Counted from the first letter of the stretch, positions 1-6,976 are shown. The stretch: DNA of 17,459 nt from an uncultured Bacteroides sp. (GCA_900556845.1 USQO01000040.1:1-17459); one strand, 5' to 3'. Translations and numbers: made by a program. Notes: generated from the sequence alone by a model not told the origin.

Positions 1-36
1 TTATCGTCGGCAGCGTCAGATGTGTATAAGAGACAG
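1..36 (+). other. Nextera read-1 adapter (artefact)
   Basis: Bases 4-36 match the full 33-base Illumina Nextera read-1 transposase adapter: TCGTCGGCAGCGTC followed by the 19-base mosaic end AGATGTGTATAAGAGACAG. The first three bases, tta, would be the end of an i5 index. This is not genomic sequence and must be excluded from any gene call. The match is direct; recognising the adapter is from memory of the published oligo. Confidence 0.98.
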
Positions 37-56
37 ATCATACGTTTTTTATCCTA

Positions 57-64
57 TATCTTTG
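57..64 (+). promoter_or_regulatory. Bacteroidetes -7 promoter box for the small ORF at 90
   Basis: TATCTTTG fits the Bacteroides -7 consensus TAnnTTTG exactly. It lies 26 bp before the ATG at 90. The -33 region would fall at the junction with the adapter, so it cannot be judged. Confidence 0.5.
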
Positions 65-89
65 GGCCGATTTTTCAATACAATAGTAA

Positions 90-344
90 ATGACAAACGA
101 GACTAAGACCACCAAGTATCATATTCCATCTAATGGAATATACTTGTATGCCCGCACAAATCAGGGTAAAAATGAGTTGATTATTGTAAACAGCAAAGAT
201 GCTGAGCAGACATTGGCCAGTTCGCACTACGGTATGCTTACTTCTCAATCTCGGAAAGGCAGGGAGCTGGTAACGGGAAAAGAGGTTGACTTGACGAAAG
301 ACATGTTATTGCCTGCACGTCAATCATTGATTATTGAATTCTGA
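90..344 (+). CDS. Small orphan protein resembling a cyclomaltodextrinase C-terminal domain
   Basis: This 84-residue protein has no signal peptide or membrane segment. It resembles the small all-beta domain (Cyc-maltodext_C type) that closes GH13 cyclomaltodextrinase/neopullulanase enzymes such as SusA. The shared features are HIPSNGIYLYAR near the start, a central ELIIVNS strand, a VTGKEVDL turn, and an LPAR-SLIIEF ending. Normally this domain follows a catalytic barrel of several hundred residues. Here two in-frame stops (tag at 84, taa at 87) lie immediately before the ATG, and a consensus -7 box is 26 bp upstream, so it looks like a separate gene. No catalytic residues are present; a carbohydrate-related or stabilising role is only an inference. 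It could instead be a remnant of a degraded glycosidase, because only 53 genomic bases are available upstream. Assignment is by remembered similarity. Confidence 0.7.
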   Translation: MTNETKTTKYHIPSNGIYLYARTNQGKNELIIVNSKDAEQTLASSHYGMLTSQSRKGRELVTGKEVDLTKDMLLPARQSLIIEF

Positions 345-374
345 CAGACTCATCTGTAGATTTTCATCGTACAT

Positions 375-416
375 CGCCTTATAGCAGATTCTTTTCTACT
401 ATAAGGCGGTTTTTTT
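375..416 (+). terminator. Rho-independent terminator after the small ORF
   Basis: A perfect 10-bp stem pairs CGCCTTATAG (375-384) with CTATAAGGCG (399-408) around a 14-nt loop. After one further G it is followed by seven T (410-416). It begins 30 bp after the stop codon and separates this gene from the acyltransferase. Confidence 0.9.
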
Positions 417-427
417 ATACGATATTT

Positions 428-458
428 TTTGTTTTGTAAGATGTTCATCGTAAATTCG
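428..458 (+). promoter_or_regulatory. Possible promoter of the acyltransferase gene
   Basis: TTTG (428-431) and TAAATTCG (451-458, one mismatch to TAnnTTTG) are separated by 19 bp, the usual Bacteroides spacing. The pair lies just after the preceding terminator and 32 bp before the ATG at 491. Confidence 0.35.
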
Positions 459-490
459 TACTGTTATTAAATCTTAAATTGAAATATGAT

Positions 491-1639
491 ATGGCATTTT
501 CTAGTGTGAGAAGAGAAAACGTAGGATGGATAGATGTATTGCGTATTTTAGCTTGCTTTATGGTTGTTTTTTCGCATTGTTGCGATGGATTTGTAGCTCA
601 GTTTGACAACAATCGCGCTTCTTTCCTGACAGGTACTTTATTAGGGAGCCTGATGCGTCCCAGTGTTCCTTTGTTTGTAATGATGACAGGGGTTTTGCTT
701 CTCCCTGTAGGGAAACAGTATACCCTCCGTCAGTTTTATAAAAAGCGGTTGGGACGTATAGCCCTCCCGCTTGTTTTCTGGTCGCTCTTGTTACCCGTAT
801 TGTTTTATTTTTATTTTGCAGATGTCAGTCCGCAATCGGCCAATCCGGTTACGGATGCTGCTGGATATACGGTACATTCGTTGCTGGTCAAGCTGTATAC
901 CTTTATTTTTAATTTCAATACGGATACAGTTCCGCTATGGTATCTTTATATGTTGATAGGACTTTATTTGCTGATGCCTATTTTGAGTTGTTGGTTGGAA
1001 CAGGCAGATAAGAAAGATATTGAACTTGTACTTAAAATGTGGGGTGTAACACTGTTTCTGCCGTATGTCAAAATGTTTGCCCCAATGTTAGGCTATCAAG
1101 GCAATTATGGCAATATGGAACTGTTAGGTGGTTGCGACTGGAATATATACCACACGTTTTATTATTTTTCAGGTTTTGTAGGCTATTTGATCTTAGCCTA
1201 TTATTTAAAGACATATCCATTGGATTGGAGTTGGAAAAAGACACTGGCTATCACTGTGCCGATGTTTGCTGTAGGATATTTTATAACGGCCTACGGTTTT
1301 ATACTGACTCAAAATTGTTATCCGGGCAATTATGCGTACCTTGAAATTATATGGTATTTTTCGGGGATAAATGTCTTTATGATGACTTTTGCCCTGTTTG
1401 TAATTGTGCAGAAAATAAAATGTGTTTCTTCGCCCCAATTGTCTGCCATTGCCCGTCTTACTTTTGGGGTATACCTCTGCCACTATATATTGGTTTTCGT
1501 AGGTTATGATTTGTTCAATATCTATGGATTACCTTACTATCTGCGCATCATGCTGACGAGCTGTTTTGCTTTCGGATTCAGTTTGGTGTGGGTACGCCTG
1601 ATGTATACAAATCCGTATACACGCAGACTGGTAGCCTGA
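491..1639 (+). CDS. Membrane acyltransferase, acyltransferase-3 (OafA/YrhL-type) family
   Basis: This integral membrane protein of 382 residues has about ten hydrophobic segments. It opens with the family signature, an R-x-N-x-x-W-I-D-V-L-R-I-L-A segment leading into VVFSHCC. The histidine (H29) of that motif is the conserved residue thought to take part in acyl transfer. Families of this type move acetyl or other acyl groups across the inner membrane onto sugars of O-antigen, capsule or peptidoglycan; the substrate here cannot be told. No SGNH domain is fused and the length is typical. The frame is also open from a TTG at 479, but the ATG at 491 is the more likely start, since the family motif begins only about ten residues later. 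It is monocistronic: a terminator lies upstream and a convergent gene downstream. Confidence 0.9.
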   Translation: MAFSSVRRENVGWIDVLRILACFMVVFSHCCDGFVAQFDNNRASFLTGTLLGSLMRPSVPLFVMMTGVLLLPVGKQYTLRQFYKKRLGRIALPLVFWSLLLPVLFYFYFADVSPQSANPVTDAAGYTVHSLLVKLYTFIFNFNTDTVPLWYLYMLIGLYLLMPILSCWLEQADKKDIELVLKMWGVTLFLPYVKMFAPMLGYQGNYGNMELLGGCDWNIYHTFYYFSGFVGYLILAYYLKTYPLDWSWKKTLAITVPMFAVGYFITAYGFILTQNCYPGNYAYLEIIWYFSGINVFMMTFALFVIVQKIKCVSSPQLSAIARLTFGVYLCHYILVFVGYDLFNIYGLPYYLRIMLTSCFAFGFSLVWVRLMYTNPYTRRLVA

Positions 1640-1647
1640 AAGGTACA

Positions 1648-1679
1648 GAAAAAAACAGAGGAGATGATCAGTCTCCTCT
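1648..1679 (-). terminator. Terminator overlapping the end of the DUF3843-like gene
   Basis: On the minus strand TCTCCTCT (plus 1672-1679) pairs over 8 bp with AGAGGAGA (plus 1657-1664), closing a loop at 1665-1671. The A run at 1648-1655 reads as a T tract on the minus strand. The stem contains the last sense codons and the stop codon (1668-1670) sits in the loop. The plus strand has no T tract here, so it mainly serves the minus-strand operon. Confidence 0.7.
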
Positions 1680-2834
1680 ATAATAGTATAATAAAGCATG
1701 GCGAGCAATGAAGTCTGCATGCTTTTGCACGATGTCGGTCGATTCCTTTTCAGGGATACAAGCATCAGGCAGCCATTTTTCCCGTATGCAACGGTACAGT
1801 AAATCCGGTGGGCATACCGTTGGCTCTGTCAGCAGACGGAAAGCATGCTTGCTGGCTGTTTCCTGCGAATATAAACTATTGCCAGGTGCTGCAATGCATT
1901 CGCAGATATCTTTTGCCAGCAGAATCCCTTTTTCTTCGTTTACCATCAAGATAAAGTTCCGGTGCGCTTTCATGTGAGGAAGCGTATGGTTATCATCGTC
2001 CTGCCATTTCAGAACACCGGTGAGAAAAGCTCTCAGGTTGTCGTATCCATCCAGATAAACGATATCACTGCCTCCCGTACCCGCAGTAAAAAGCTGATAG
2101 ATTTCCTTGTTCTTTTGCAGTTGGCTGGCCGGTATCGTTGGGGTAGGTGGGTATAACTCTTTGAGCGTTTTCCACACACTGCCATCTGCAGCCAGTCTTT
2201 CTATCCATTCGTGCAAGAAGAGCGCATGCGGTCCTACCGGAATGATGAACCGGTCTTTAGGTGTTACCTGTTCGATGTAAGCTTGTGTAGAAGGCTCTGT
2301 CAGATACGTATGCCCGAAAAGCCAGTTGAGCTTTTTCAACCCGTCAGCTTCATCCTTGAAACTGTCGAAATAACCTTGCAGAAAGTCATTTTCCGGAGCC
2401 GTTTCGTACGCTTCCTCCAAAATCGGAAGCATGCGTTGAGCTGTTGTACGGATAGCCTCTTCCATCGGATGAATATAACTATGTTTGTAAAGCGCTTTTT
2501 CCCACGTATTCCACAGCAGGAAGCAGATATCCTCCACATTCACCTCATCCGGATAGTAGTTATCTCCAGTTTCGTAAAAAGGCAATGTCGTGCCATACAG
2601 CTGTTTCTGTTCTTGGGTAAAAGCTTTCCACAGTCCCAGGCCGGAGACTATATCTTCCAGATAAGCAGCTATATACAGGCAAGCCTTTTTCCGGAAAACT
2701 TCCGGCAGTTGAGGCATTTCGCACACATCAAACAGATGGTTCGAAAGGTCAACATAGAAAGCATCCGAAGGTTGAGCAGCCTGATAAGGATGCAGCGCCA
2801 TCCAGTCGTTGGCATAAATACTTCGTTTGTTCAT
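1668..2834 (-). CDS. DUF3843-like protein of unknown function
   Basis: This 388-residue protein is probably cytoplasmic: no signal peptide or membrane segment, rich in acidic residues and aromatics. The beginning (IYANDWMALHPYQAAQPSD) matches what I remember of the Bacteroidales-restricted family DUF3843, and the length suits it. I see no catalytic motif. Its ATG at 2834 starts 2 nt after the stop of the MFS gene, so it is translationally coupled to that gene and probably acts with it. A role linked to the transport substrate is an inference without direct support. The last codons form part of the terminator hairpin. Confidence 0.85.
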   Translation of the reverse strand: MNKRSIYANDWMALHPYQAAQPSDAFYVDLSNHLFDVCEMPQLPEVFRKKACLYIAAYLEDIVSGLGLWKAFTQEQKQLYGTTLPFYETGDNYYPDEVNVEDICFLLWNTWEKALYKHSYIHPMEEAIRTTAQRMLPILEEAYETAPENDFLQGYFDSFKDEADGLKKLNWLFGHTYLTEPSTQAYIEQVTPKDRFIIPVGPHALFLHEWIERLAADGSVWKTLKELYPPTPTIPASQLQKNKEIYQLFTAGTGGSDIVYLDGYDNLRAFLTGVLKWQDDDNHTLPHMKAHRNFILMVNEEKGILLAKDICECIAAPGNSLYSQETASKHAFRLLTEPTVCPPDLLYRCIREKWLPDACIPEKESTDIVQKHADFIARHALLYYYRGD

Positions 2835-2836
2835 AA

Positions 2837-4021
2837 TCAGTAATTTTTGTTTTTAATACATACGGTAATCAGTACGGAGCATAGCGTCAGGCCAATACCG
2901 GCTCCCACGACTCCGTTCCATTTCCACAGCTCCCAGCAGCTTCCTGCCAGAAATGTACCCAATGCGCCCCCCAGAAAATAGGTCGTCATAAATATCGTAT
3001 TGATGCGGTTGGAAGCTTTGGCATCGAGTGAGAACACACTCGTCTGATTACTCAACTGGATGCATTGCATACCGATGTCGATAATCAGAATACCGGCAAT
3101 GATACCTGCATAACTGTTGCCCAATACAGCCAGAATCAGCCATGCCAGCAAGATAAGTCCGCCGCCCAGGTAGTTAAATTTCCGCACTCCCAGCACACGC
3201 ACATATTTTCCCACGGTTGAGGCTGTCAGTGCTCCCGCTACTCCGCAAAGTCCCAATAACCCAATTACATTGTTGCCCGCATAAAAAGGTTCGCCCGACA
3301 TCTTGAAAGTCAGGCACGTCCAAAGTGCCAGAAAAGAGCCGAAACACAATCCGGAACGGACGGCACACACCCGCAGCATTGGGTATTTTATCACCAGCTC
3401 CAGCAAAGACTTCATAAGCTGTCCGTACCTGCCGTTAAAGTTAATCGGTGTGACGGGCAAGACACGCAACGTCATAAAGATACACAGCAGCATGAGCACA
3501 GCAGCCACGTAGTAGATGGTCCGCCATCCCCAGTATTCGCCCACCATTCCGCTCACTACCCGCGAGGCCAAAATACCTGTCAGCAGTCCGGCAACAATCA
3601 TACCCACATGTTTTCCTTTCGTTTCTGGAGTAGAAAACTGGGCTGCGATGGGAATAAAAATCTGGGGCATCACCGAACAGATTCCTGTGCAAAGCGAAGC
3701 TGCCAGCACATAGTAAATATTGGGCGCAACAGCAATTACCAGTAGTGAAACCACCAGCATGCAGAAGTTTATCAGGATGATATTTCGCCGGTTGTATAAG
3801 TCGCCCAGCGGGATAATAAACAGCAATCCCAGCGCATATCCAATCTGGGTCGTCATCGGGATAAGATTAGCAGTAAACTCGGATATGCCAAAATCCTCAC
3901 TGATACGGTTAAGTAACGGCTGGTTATAATATAAGTTAGCCACCGAAATCCCGGCAATAATAGCCAGTATCCAAAGCAAGGATGCAGGAATACCTTTGTT
4001 TTCTATGAGTTCACGTTTCAT
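2837..4021 (-). CDS. MFS transporter, drug:H+ antiporter-like
   Basis: This 394-residue inner membrane protein has the twelve hydrophobic segments of the major facilitator superfamily. The first helix runs into LYYNQPLL, typical of a DHA1-type subgroup of putative effluxers (YgaY/NepI-like). The loop between helices 2 and 3 carries motif A as PLGDLYNRRN, with the conserved G-D and paired arginines. Residue length is normal and no break is seen. It probably exports small molecules using the proton gradient; the substrate is not readable. It is the first gene of a two-gene operon with the DUF3843-like protein and is transcribed away from the TlpA-like lipoprotein gene. Confidence 0.92.
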   Translation of the reverse strand: MKRELIENKGIPASLLWILAIIAGISVANLYYNQPLLNRISEDFGISEFTANLIPMTTQIGYALGLLFIIPLGDLYNRRNIILINFCMLVVSLLVIAVAPNIYYVLAASLCTGICSVMPQIFIPIAAQFSTPETKGKHVGMIVAGLLTGILASRVVSGMVGEYWGWRTIYYVAAVLMLLCIFMTLRVLPVTPINFNGRYGQLMKSLLELVIKYPMLRVCAVRSGLCFGSFLALWTCLTFKMSGEPFYAGNNVIGLLGLCGVAGALTASTVGKYVRVLGVRKFNYLGGGLILLAWLILAVLGNSYAGIIAGILIIDIGMQCIQLSNQTSVFSLDAKASNRINTIFMTTYFLGGALGTFLAGSCWELWKWNGVVGAGIGLTLCSVLITVCIKNKNY

Positions 4022-4055
4022 TTTAAGTCTATATTTTGATTTGTAAGAATAATCA

Positions 4056-4086
4056 TTTCATATTATCTTGAAAAAAATTATATTTG
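4056..4086 (+). promoter_or_regulatory. Promoter of the TlpA-like lipoprotein gene
   Basis: TATATTTG (4079-4086) fits TAnnTTTG exactly. TTTC (4056-4059) is a near match to the -33 box with 19-bp spacing. The predicted start of transcription is about 20 bp before the ATG at 4112. Confidence 0.5.
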
Positions 4087-4111
4087 TACACATTCAAATA
4101 GCATTTTTCCG

Positions 4112-4657
4112 ATGGCAAAGATACGTAATTATTGTTTTGCGGCCGGCATGTTTCTGATAATGTTGCTGTCTGCATGTGTTTCGGGTACCGAAGAAACCGT
4201 TGTTGAACCTCTGTCGGAGGGAGACCGGCTTCCTGCTTTTCAGATAGAAACCGAGGCAGGCATTGTTACGGCCGAAACCCTGAAAGGTATTCCTTCGGTA
4301 CTTGTCTTTTTTCATACCAAGTGCCCCGACTGCCAGCAGGAGTTGCCTTACATACAGCAACTTTACGATAAATATTTCGGTATGCAGGATGCTGCAGCAG
4401 ATGCCCCGATAAATCTCCTTTTGATAAGCTATAAGGAAACACCGGAGGTGATAGCAGCCTACTGGGAGGAACATGGCTATACCATGCCCTGTTCGTTCTT
4501 CGAGAGTCCGGAAATGGTGCTTCCTTTTAAGATAACAGCCGTTCCTACAATCTATGTATGCGATAAAAATGGGATTATCCGTCACATTTCGAAGGATAAC
4601 CCCATTGCCACATTTACTCAGTTGGATACATGGATTTCCGAGTTGTTGGCCGAATAA
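4112..4657 (+). CDS. TlpA/ResA-like thioredoxin-fold lipoprotein
   Basis: This 181-residue protein is an envelope thiol-disulfide oxidoreductase. Residues 1-21 form a lipoprotein signal ending in the lipobox LLSAC (Cys22), and the next residues (VSGTEE) lack an early acidic run of the surface-export type. A thioredoxin-like domain follows from about residue 35: an entry strand with LPAFQIE, the redox motif CPDC at 71-74 after VLVFFHTK, and the cis-proline segment AVPTIY. The order and length match the TlpA/ResA/AhpC-TSA group. It probably reduces or oxidises cysteine pairs of exported proteins; the partner is unknown. It has its own promoter and ends exactly against the stop codon of the convergent gene. 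Confidence 0.9.
   Translation: MAKIRNYCFAAGMFLIMLLSACVSGTEETVVEPLSEGDRLPAFQIETEAGIVTAETLKGIPSVLVFFHTKCPDCQQELPYIQQLYDKYFGMQDAAADAPINLLLISYKETPEVIAAYWEEHGYTMPCSFFESPEMVLPFKITAVPTIYVCDKNGIIRHISKDNPIATFTQLDTWISELLAE
4116..4123 (-). promoter_or_regulatory. Possible -7 box for the MFS operon
   Basis: On the minus strand this reads TATCTTTG, an exact TAnnTTTG box. It lies just inside the start of the divergent lipoprotein gene and would give the MFS mRNA a leader of about 90 nt. No clear -33 box is found at the proper distance, so chance is possible. Confidence 0.3.
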
Positions 4658-5290
4658 TTATGCTATCTGTTCGGTCTTTTCCTTTTGCGTATAAGAAAAT
4701 CCCTTGACTTTAACCCTTTCTTGCTTTTCGTTTTCGGTAGGAGCTGCACACAGTTGCTGTATCGTTTCTTTAACTATTTCGTGCGTTGTAAAGAACTGTT
4801 CCAGCAGGGCTTGCAAAACTTCGTCCAGTTCACCCTCGTAGGGCGTGAATACCGTATGACAGCGCGAGTGCAGGCCCACTTCTTTTTCATCTTCCCCCAT
4901 GGTATAGACTGTGGTAACCAGTGAGTTGGCATTTACAGCATTGATACCTTCCTTCATGTAAGGCAGCGCATCGTTGTCGGCACTGATAGTAGCCCACCAG
5001 GGGTTCCATATCATGATAAACCGGTGGTCTTCTTCCGCAGCAATGTAAAAGTCATCCCCCTGATATTTGAAACAGATATGCCCGTCTTCGTTCACTGTAG
5101 GCTGGCATCCTAGTCGTTTCAGCGTACGTGTAACCAGTTCCTGCGTACTGATATTTTCCAGCTCGTTTTTTGTCAGGTCCCGCAGATGTGCATTCTTTTT
5201 CCGGTGCAGGTAAAGCAGATATATTACCAGAAAAAGAGGTGGCCATAATGCCAGTGCTATTACGGCAATCAGTAGTGTTATATCATGCAT
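4658..5290 (-). CDS. Membrane-anchored protein of unknown function
   Basis: This 210-residue protein has one N-terminal membrane segment (about residues 4-27) followed by basic residues (HRKK), so the rest is predicted to be cytoplasmic. The soluble part (about 45-180) has an LVTRTLKRLGC helix, then KYQGDDFYIAAEED and other strand-like segments, and a VLQALLEQFF helix, recalling the alternating fold of YbjN or CesT-like domains. That resemblance is weak and I do not assign a family. The C-terminal 30 residues are charged and probably disordered. It has its own consensus -7 box upstream and shares no spacer with the convergent lipoprotein gene: the two stop codons abut. Confidence 0.8.
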   Translation of the reverse strand: MHDITLLIAVIALALWPPLFLVIYLLYLHRKKNAHLRDLTKNELENISTQELVTRTLKRLGCQPTVNEDGHICFKYQGDDFYIAAEEDHRFIMIWNPWWATISADNDALPYMKEGINAVNANSLVTTVYTMGEDEKEVGLHSRCHTVFTPYEGELDEVLQALLEQFFTTHEIVKETIQQLCAAPTENEKQERVKVKGFSYTQKEKTEQIA

Positions 5291-5314
5291 ATACTTTAGT
5301 TTTTAGTTAGACAT

Positions 5315-5322
5315 CAAAGTTA
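5315..5322 (-). promoter_or_regulatory. -7 box for the membrane-anchored unknown gene
   Basis: On the minus strand this is TAACTTTG, an exact TAnnTTTG match, 24 bp before the ATG at 5290. A T run at about the -33 position (plus 5342-5346) is only a loose match to TTTG. Confidence 0.45.
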
Positions 5323-5346
5323 TTTGTTCCTTAAAGATAAGAAAAA

Positions 5347-5372
5347 CCCGTTTCAGATGAAAGTAAAACGGG
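5347..5372. repeat. CCCGTTT/AAACGGG inverted repeat between divergent genes
   Basis: CCCGTTT (5347-5353) and AAACGGG (5366-5372) are perfect 7-bp arms around 12 nt. On the minus strand the hairpin is followed by TTTTTC, giving a weak terminator-like shape. A third copy of AAAACGGG lies at 5396-5403 in the same orientation as the right arm. The function could be an operator, an insulator or a relic terminator. Confidence 0.45.
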
Positions 5373-5440
5373 CTATAAAAAACATTAAAACCAGAAAAAC
5401 GGGAGTAGAATTCAGAATCTTTTCAGAATTGCTTCCTTTT

Positions 5441-5471
5441 TTTGTGTATCAAATTTAAATAAATATTTTTG
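5441..5471 (+). promoter_or_regulatory. Promoter of the PepSY-like lipoprotein gene
   Basis: TTTG (5441-5444), a 19-bp spacer and TATTTTTG (5464-5471) form a full Bacteroides consensus promoter. It ends one base before the ATG at 5473, so transcription would begin at or inside the start codon. Confidence 0.5.
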
Positions 5472-5472
5472 T

Positions 5473-6792
5473 ATGAAACAGATTCATTATTTATGGACCC
5501 TTGTAATGGGGGGTATGCTATCCTTAACTTCGTGCAGTGATGATGACGATCCAGGTAAAAACCCGTCTGCTTCTGACGTTCCCGAAGCTGTGCTGAACGC
5601 TTTTAATCAAAAATATCCGCAGGCACGCAATGTGGAATGGTCTAAAACTGATGCTTATGCTATTGCGAAATTTTACGATACGGCTACACGCTCTGATGAT
5701 CATAACCATACAGCCTGGTTTGCTCTTGCTGATGCCAGCTGGGGAATGACCGAGCAGGAGATTACTTTTTCGCAGTTGCCGGCAGCAGTATTGGAGGCTT
5801 TTAATGCAAGCAGCTATGCAGTTGCTCCCTGGATAAAAGAACGTGATGACATCGATGTGCTGGTGCGTCCCGATGCAGAAACACTTTATGTCATCGAGGT
5901 AGAGAAAGAAGAGAATAAGGTTGAGACCGAGGTGGACTTGTATTATACGGAAACAGGTTTGCTGGTTAAGGAAATTGTGGATGCCGAAAATGATAAGGAT
6001 TATCATGAGTTCCTTCCCCAAACTCCGGAAAGCTCTATTGCAGCCTGGCTGGAAACCAACTTCCCCGACGGACGTATCATTGACATTGAAAAAGAGGACG
6101 GTGGTACTGAAGTGGAGCTGGTGGGAGCCGATGGCTGGAAACGCGAAATCATGTTTAATGCTTCTAGTGCATGGATGTATACCAAGACAGATTTCAGTGC
6201 GAAATATCTGAACCAATTGCCACAGGCAGTTCTTGCAACTTTGCAGGCTTCTGCACTTTACAACGGTCGTAACGTAGACGACATTGATTATTACGAAACT
6301 GCAGCAGGCGACAAATTTTATGTAATCGAACTGGAACAGCGTGACGATGATGTAGAACTGTATATCGCAGCCGACGGACAATTATTGCAAAATCGTCCTG
6401 AGTTCGGTGATGATGGACAGGGAGTACCGGTTGTAGACGATGTGCATACCTTTATCAGCGAAACTTATCAGGGTGCCGTAATTTTGGAAAAAGATTACGA
6501 TCATGGTTATCTTGAAGTAGAAATTCGCCACGAAGGTTTGGAAAAAGAAGTTGTCTTTAACGGTAAGAATGAATGGATTCGCACCACTTGGGAAGTACGG
6601 ACTTTGCCGGAATTGCTGAGCAATGCCTTGACCGAAGCTGGCTATAACGTGCAGTCTGTAGACGATGATATTGAGGTGATTCATACTGCCGAAGGATATA
6701 CTTATAAGGTGGAAATCAGAAAAGGAAACCGGGAGTACGAAGTTACGCTGAACGACAAAGGTGAAATCTTGTCTGAAAGAGCAGACGACTGA
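5473..6792 (+). CDS. Surface lipoprotein with three PepSY-like domains
   Basis: This 439-residue lipoprotein has a signal peptide ending in SLTSC (Cys21), directly followed by SDDDD. That acidic run matches the Bacteroides lipoprotein export signal that sends lipoproteins to the outer face of the outer membrane. The mature part holds three related units of about 120-145 residues (about 37-180, 184-310 and 318-439). Each starts with a helix such as VPEAVLNAFNQKYP or SSIAAWLETNFP, then W or E-rich strands, and ends with a strand like LYYTETGLLVKE, as in the PepSY-like (DUF2874, BLIP-type) family. The protein is strongly acidic. Family members are small periplasmic or surface proteins of unknown role, sometimes proposed as inhibitors or binders. 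The ATG at 5473 is required for a usable signal peptide. It is monocistronic. Confidence 0.9.
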   Translation: MKQIHYLWTLVMGGMLSLTSCSDDDDPGKNPSASDVPEAVLNAFNQKYPQARNVEWSKTDAYAIAKFYDTATRSDDHNHTAWFALADASWGMTEQEITFSQLPAAVLEAFNASSYAVAPWIKERDDIDVLVRPDAETLYVIEVEKEENKVETEVDLYYTETGLLVKEIVDAENDKDYHEFLPQTPESSIAAWLETNFPDGRIIDIEKEDGGTEVELVGADGWKREIMFNASSAWMYTKTDFSAKYLNQLPQAVLATLQASALYNGRNVDDIDYYETAAGDKFYVIELEQRDDDVELYIAADGQLLQNRPEFGDDGQGVPVVDDVHTFISETYQGAVILEKDYDHGYLEVEIRHEGLEKEVVFNGKNEWIRTTWEVRTLPELLSNALTEAGYNVQSVDDDIEVIHTAEGYTYKVEIRKGNREYEVTLNDKGEILSERADD

Positions 6793-6809
6793 TCCTGTGT
6801 TTTTATCGT

Positions 6810-6900
6810 ATCACAACTGACATCAACTTTTATGTCTGGAATGAGGAGTGTTCTTTATTCTTATGCCGCAAGTTAGTCATTGCAATGATGCAGTTGTGAT
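6810..6900. repeat. Long-range inverted repeat in the 3' region
   Basis: ATCACAACTG-a-CATCA (6810-6825) pairs with TGATG-CAGTTGTGAT (6886-6900): 15 bp with one bulged base, enclosing 60 nt. A perfect 12-bp palindrome, TCATTGCAATGA (6877-6888), overlaps the right arm. No ORF explains it. It may be mRNA 3' structure or an unrecognised small RNA. Confidence 0.45.
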
Positions 6901-6930
6901 GTACTGGGAGTTTATTTAGGGATTCAAAAC

Positions 6931-6972
6931 AAAACGCCTCTTGATGGTCGATTCCATTAAGAGGCGTTTTTT
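6931..6972. terminator. Bidirectional terminator
   Basis: AAAACGCCTCTT (6931-6942) pairs perfectly with AAGAGGCGTTTT (6959-6970). The stem extends by GATGG/CCATT (one wobble) around a 6-nt loop and is followed by further T. On the minus strand the T tract is TTTTGTTTT. It closes the lipoprotein gene from the left and the ATPase gene from the right, ending 7 bp from that gene's original stop. Confidence 0.92.
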
Positions 6973-6976
6973 ATCA

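Noticed and set aside
1..36. The mosaic end (AGATGTGTATAAGAGACAG) as evidence of a Tn5 insertion in the genome
   Set aside because: It is joined to the Nextera adapter at the contig edge, and the other end has the partner adapter with index, so it comes from library making.
2211..2843. Open frame of 210 codons on the plus strand
   Set aside because: It is opposite the DUF3843-like gene, has no promoter or family resemblance, and that gene is coupled to the MFS operon.
5524..6381. Long open frame of 285 codons on the minus strand
   Set aside because: It lies entirely inside the lipoprotein gene, has no family resemblance and is rich in unlikely residues such as Cys, His and Phe; it is a shadow frame.
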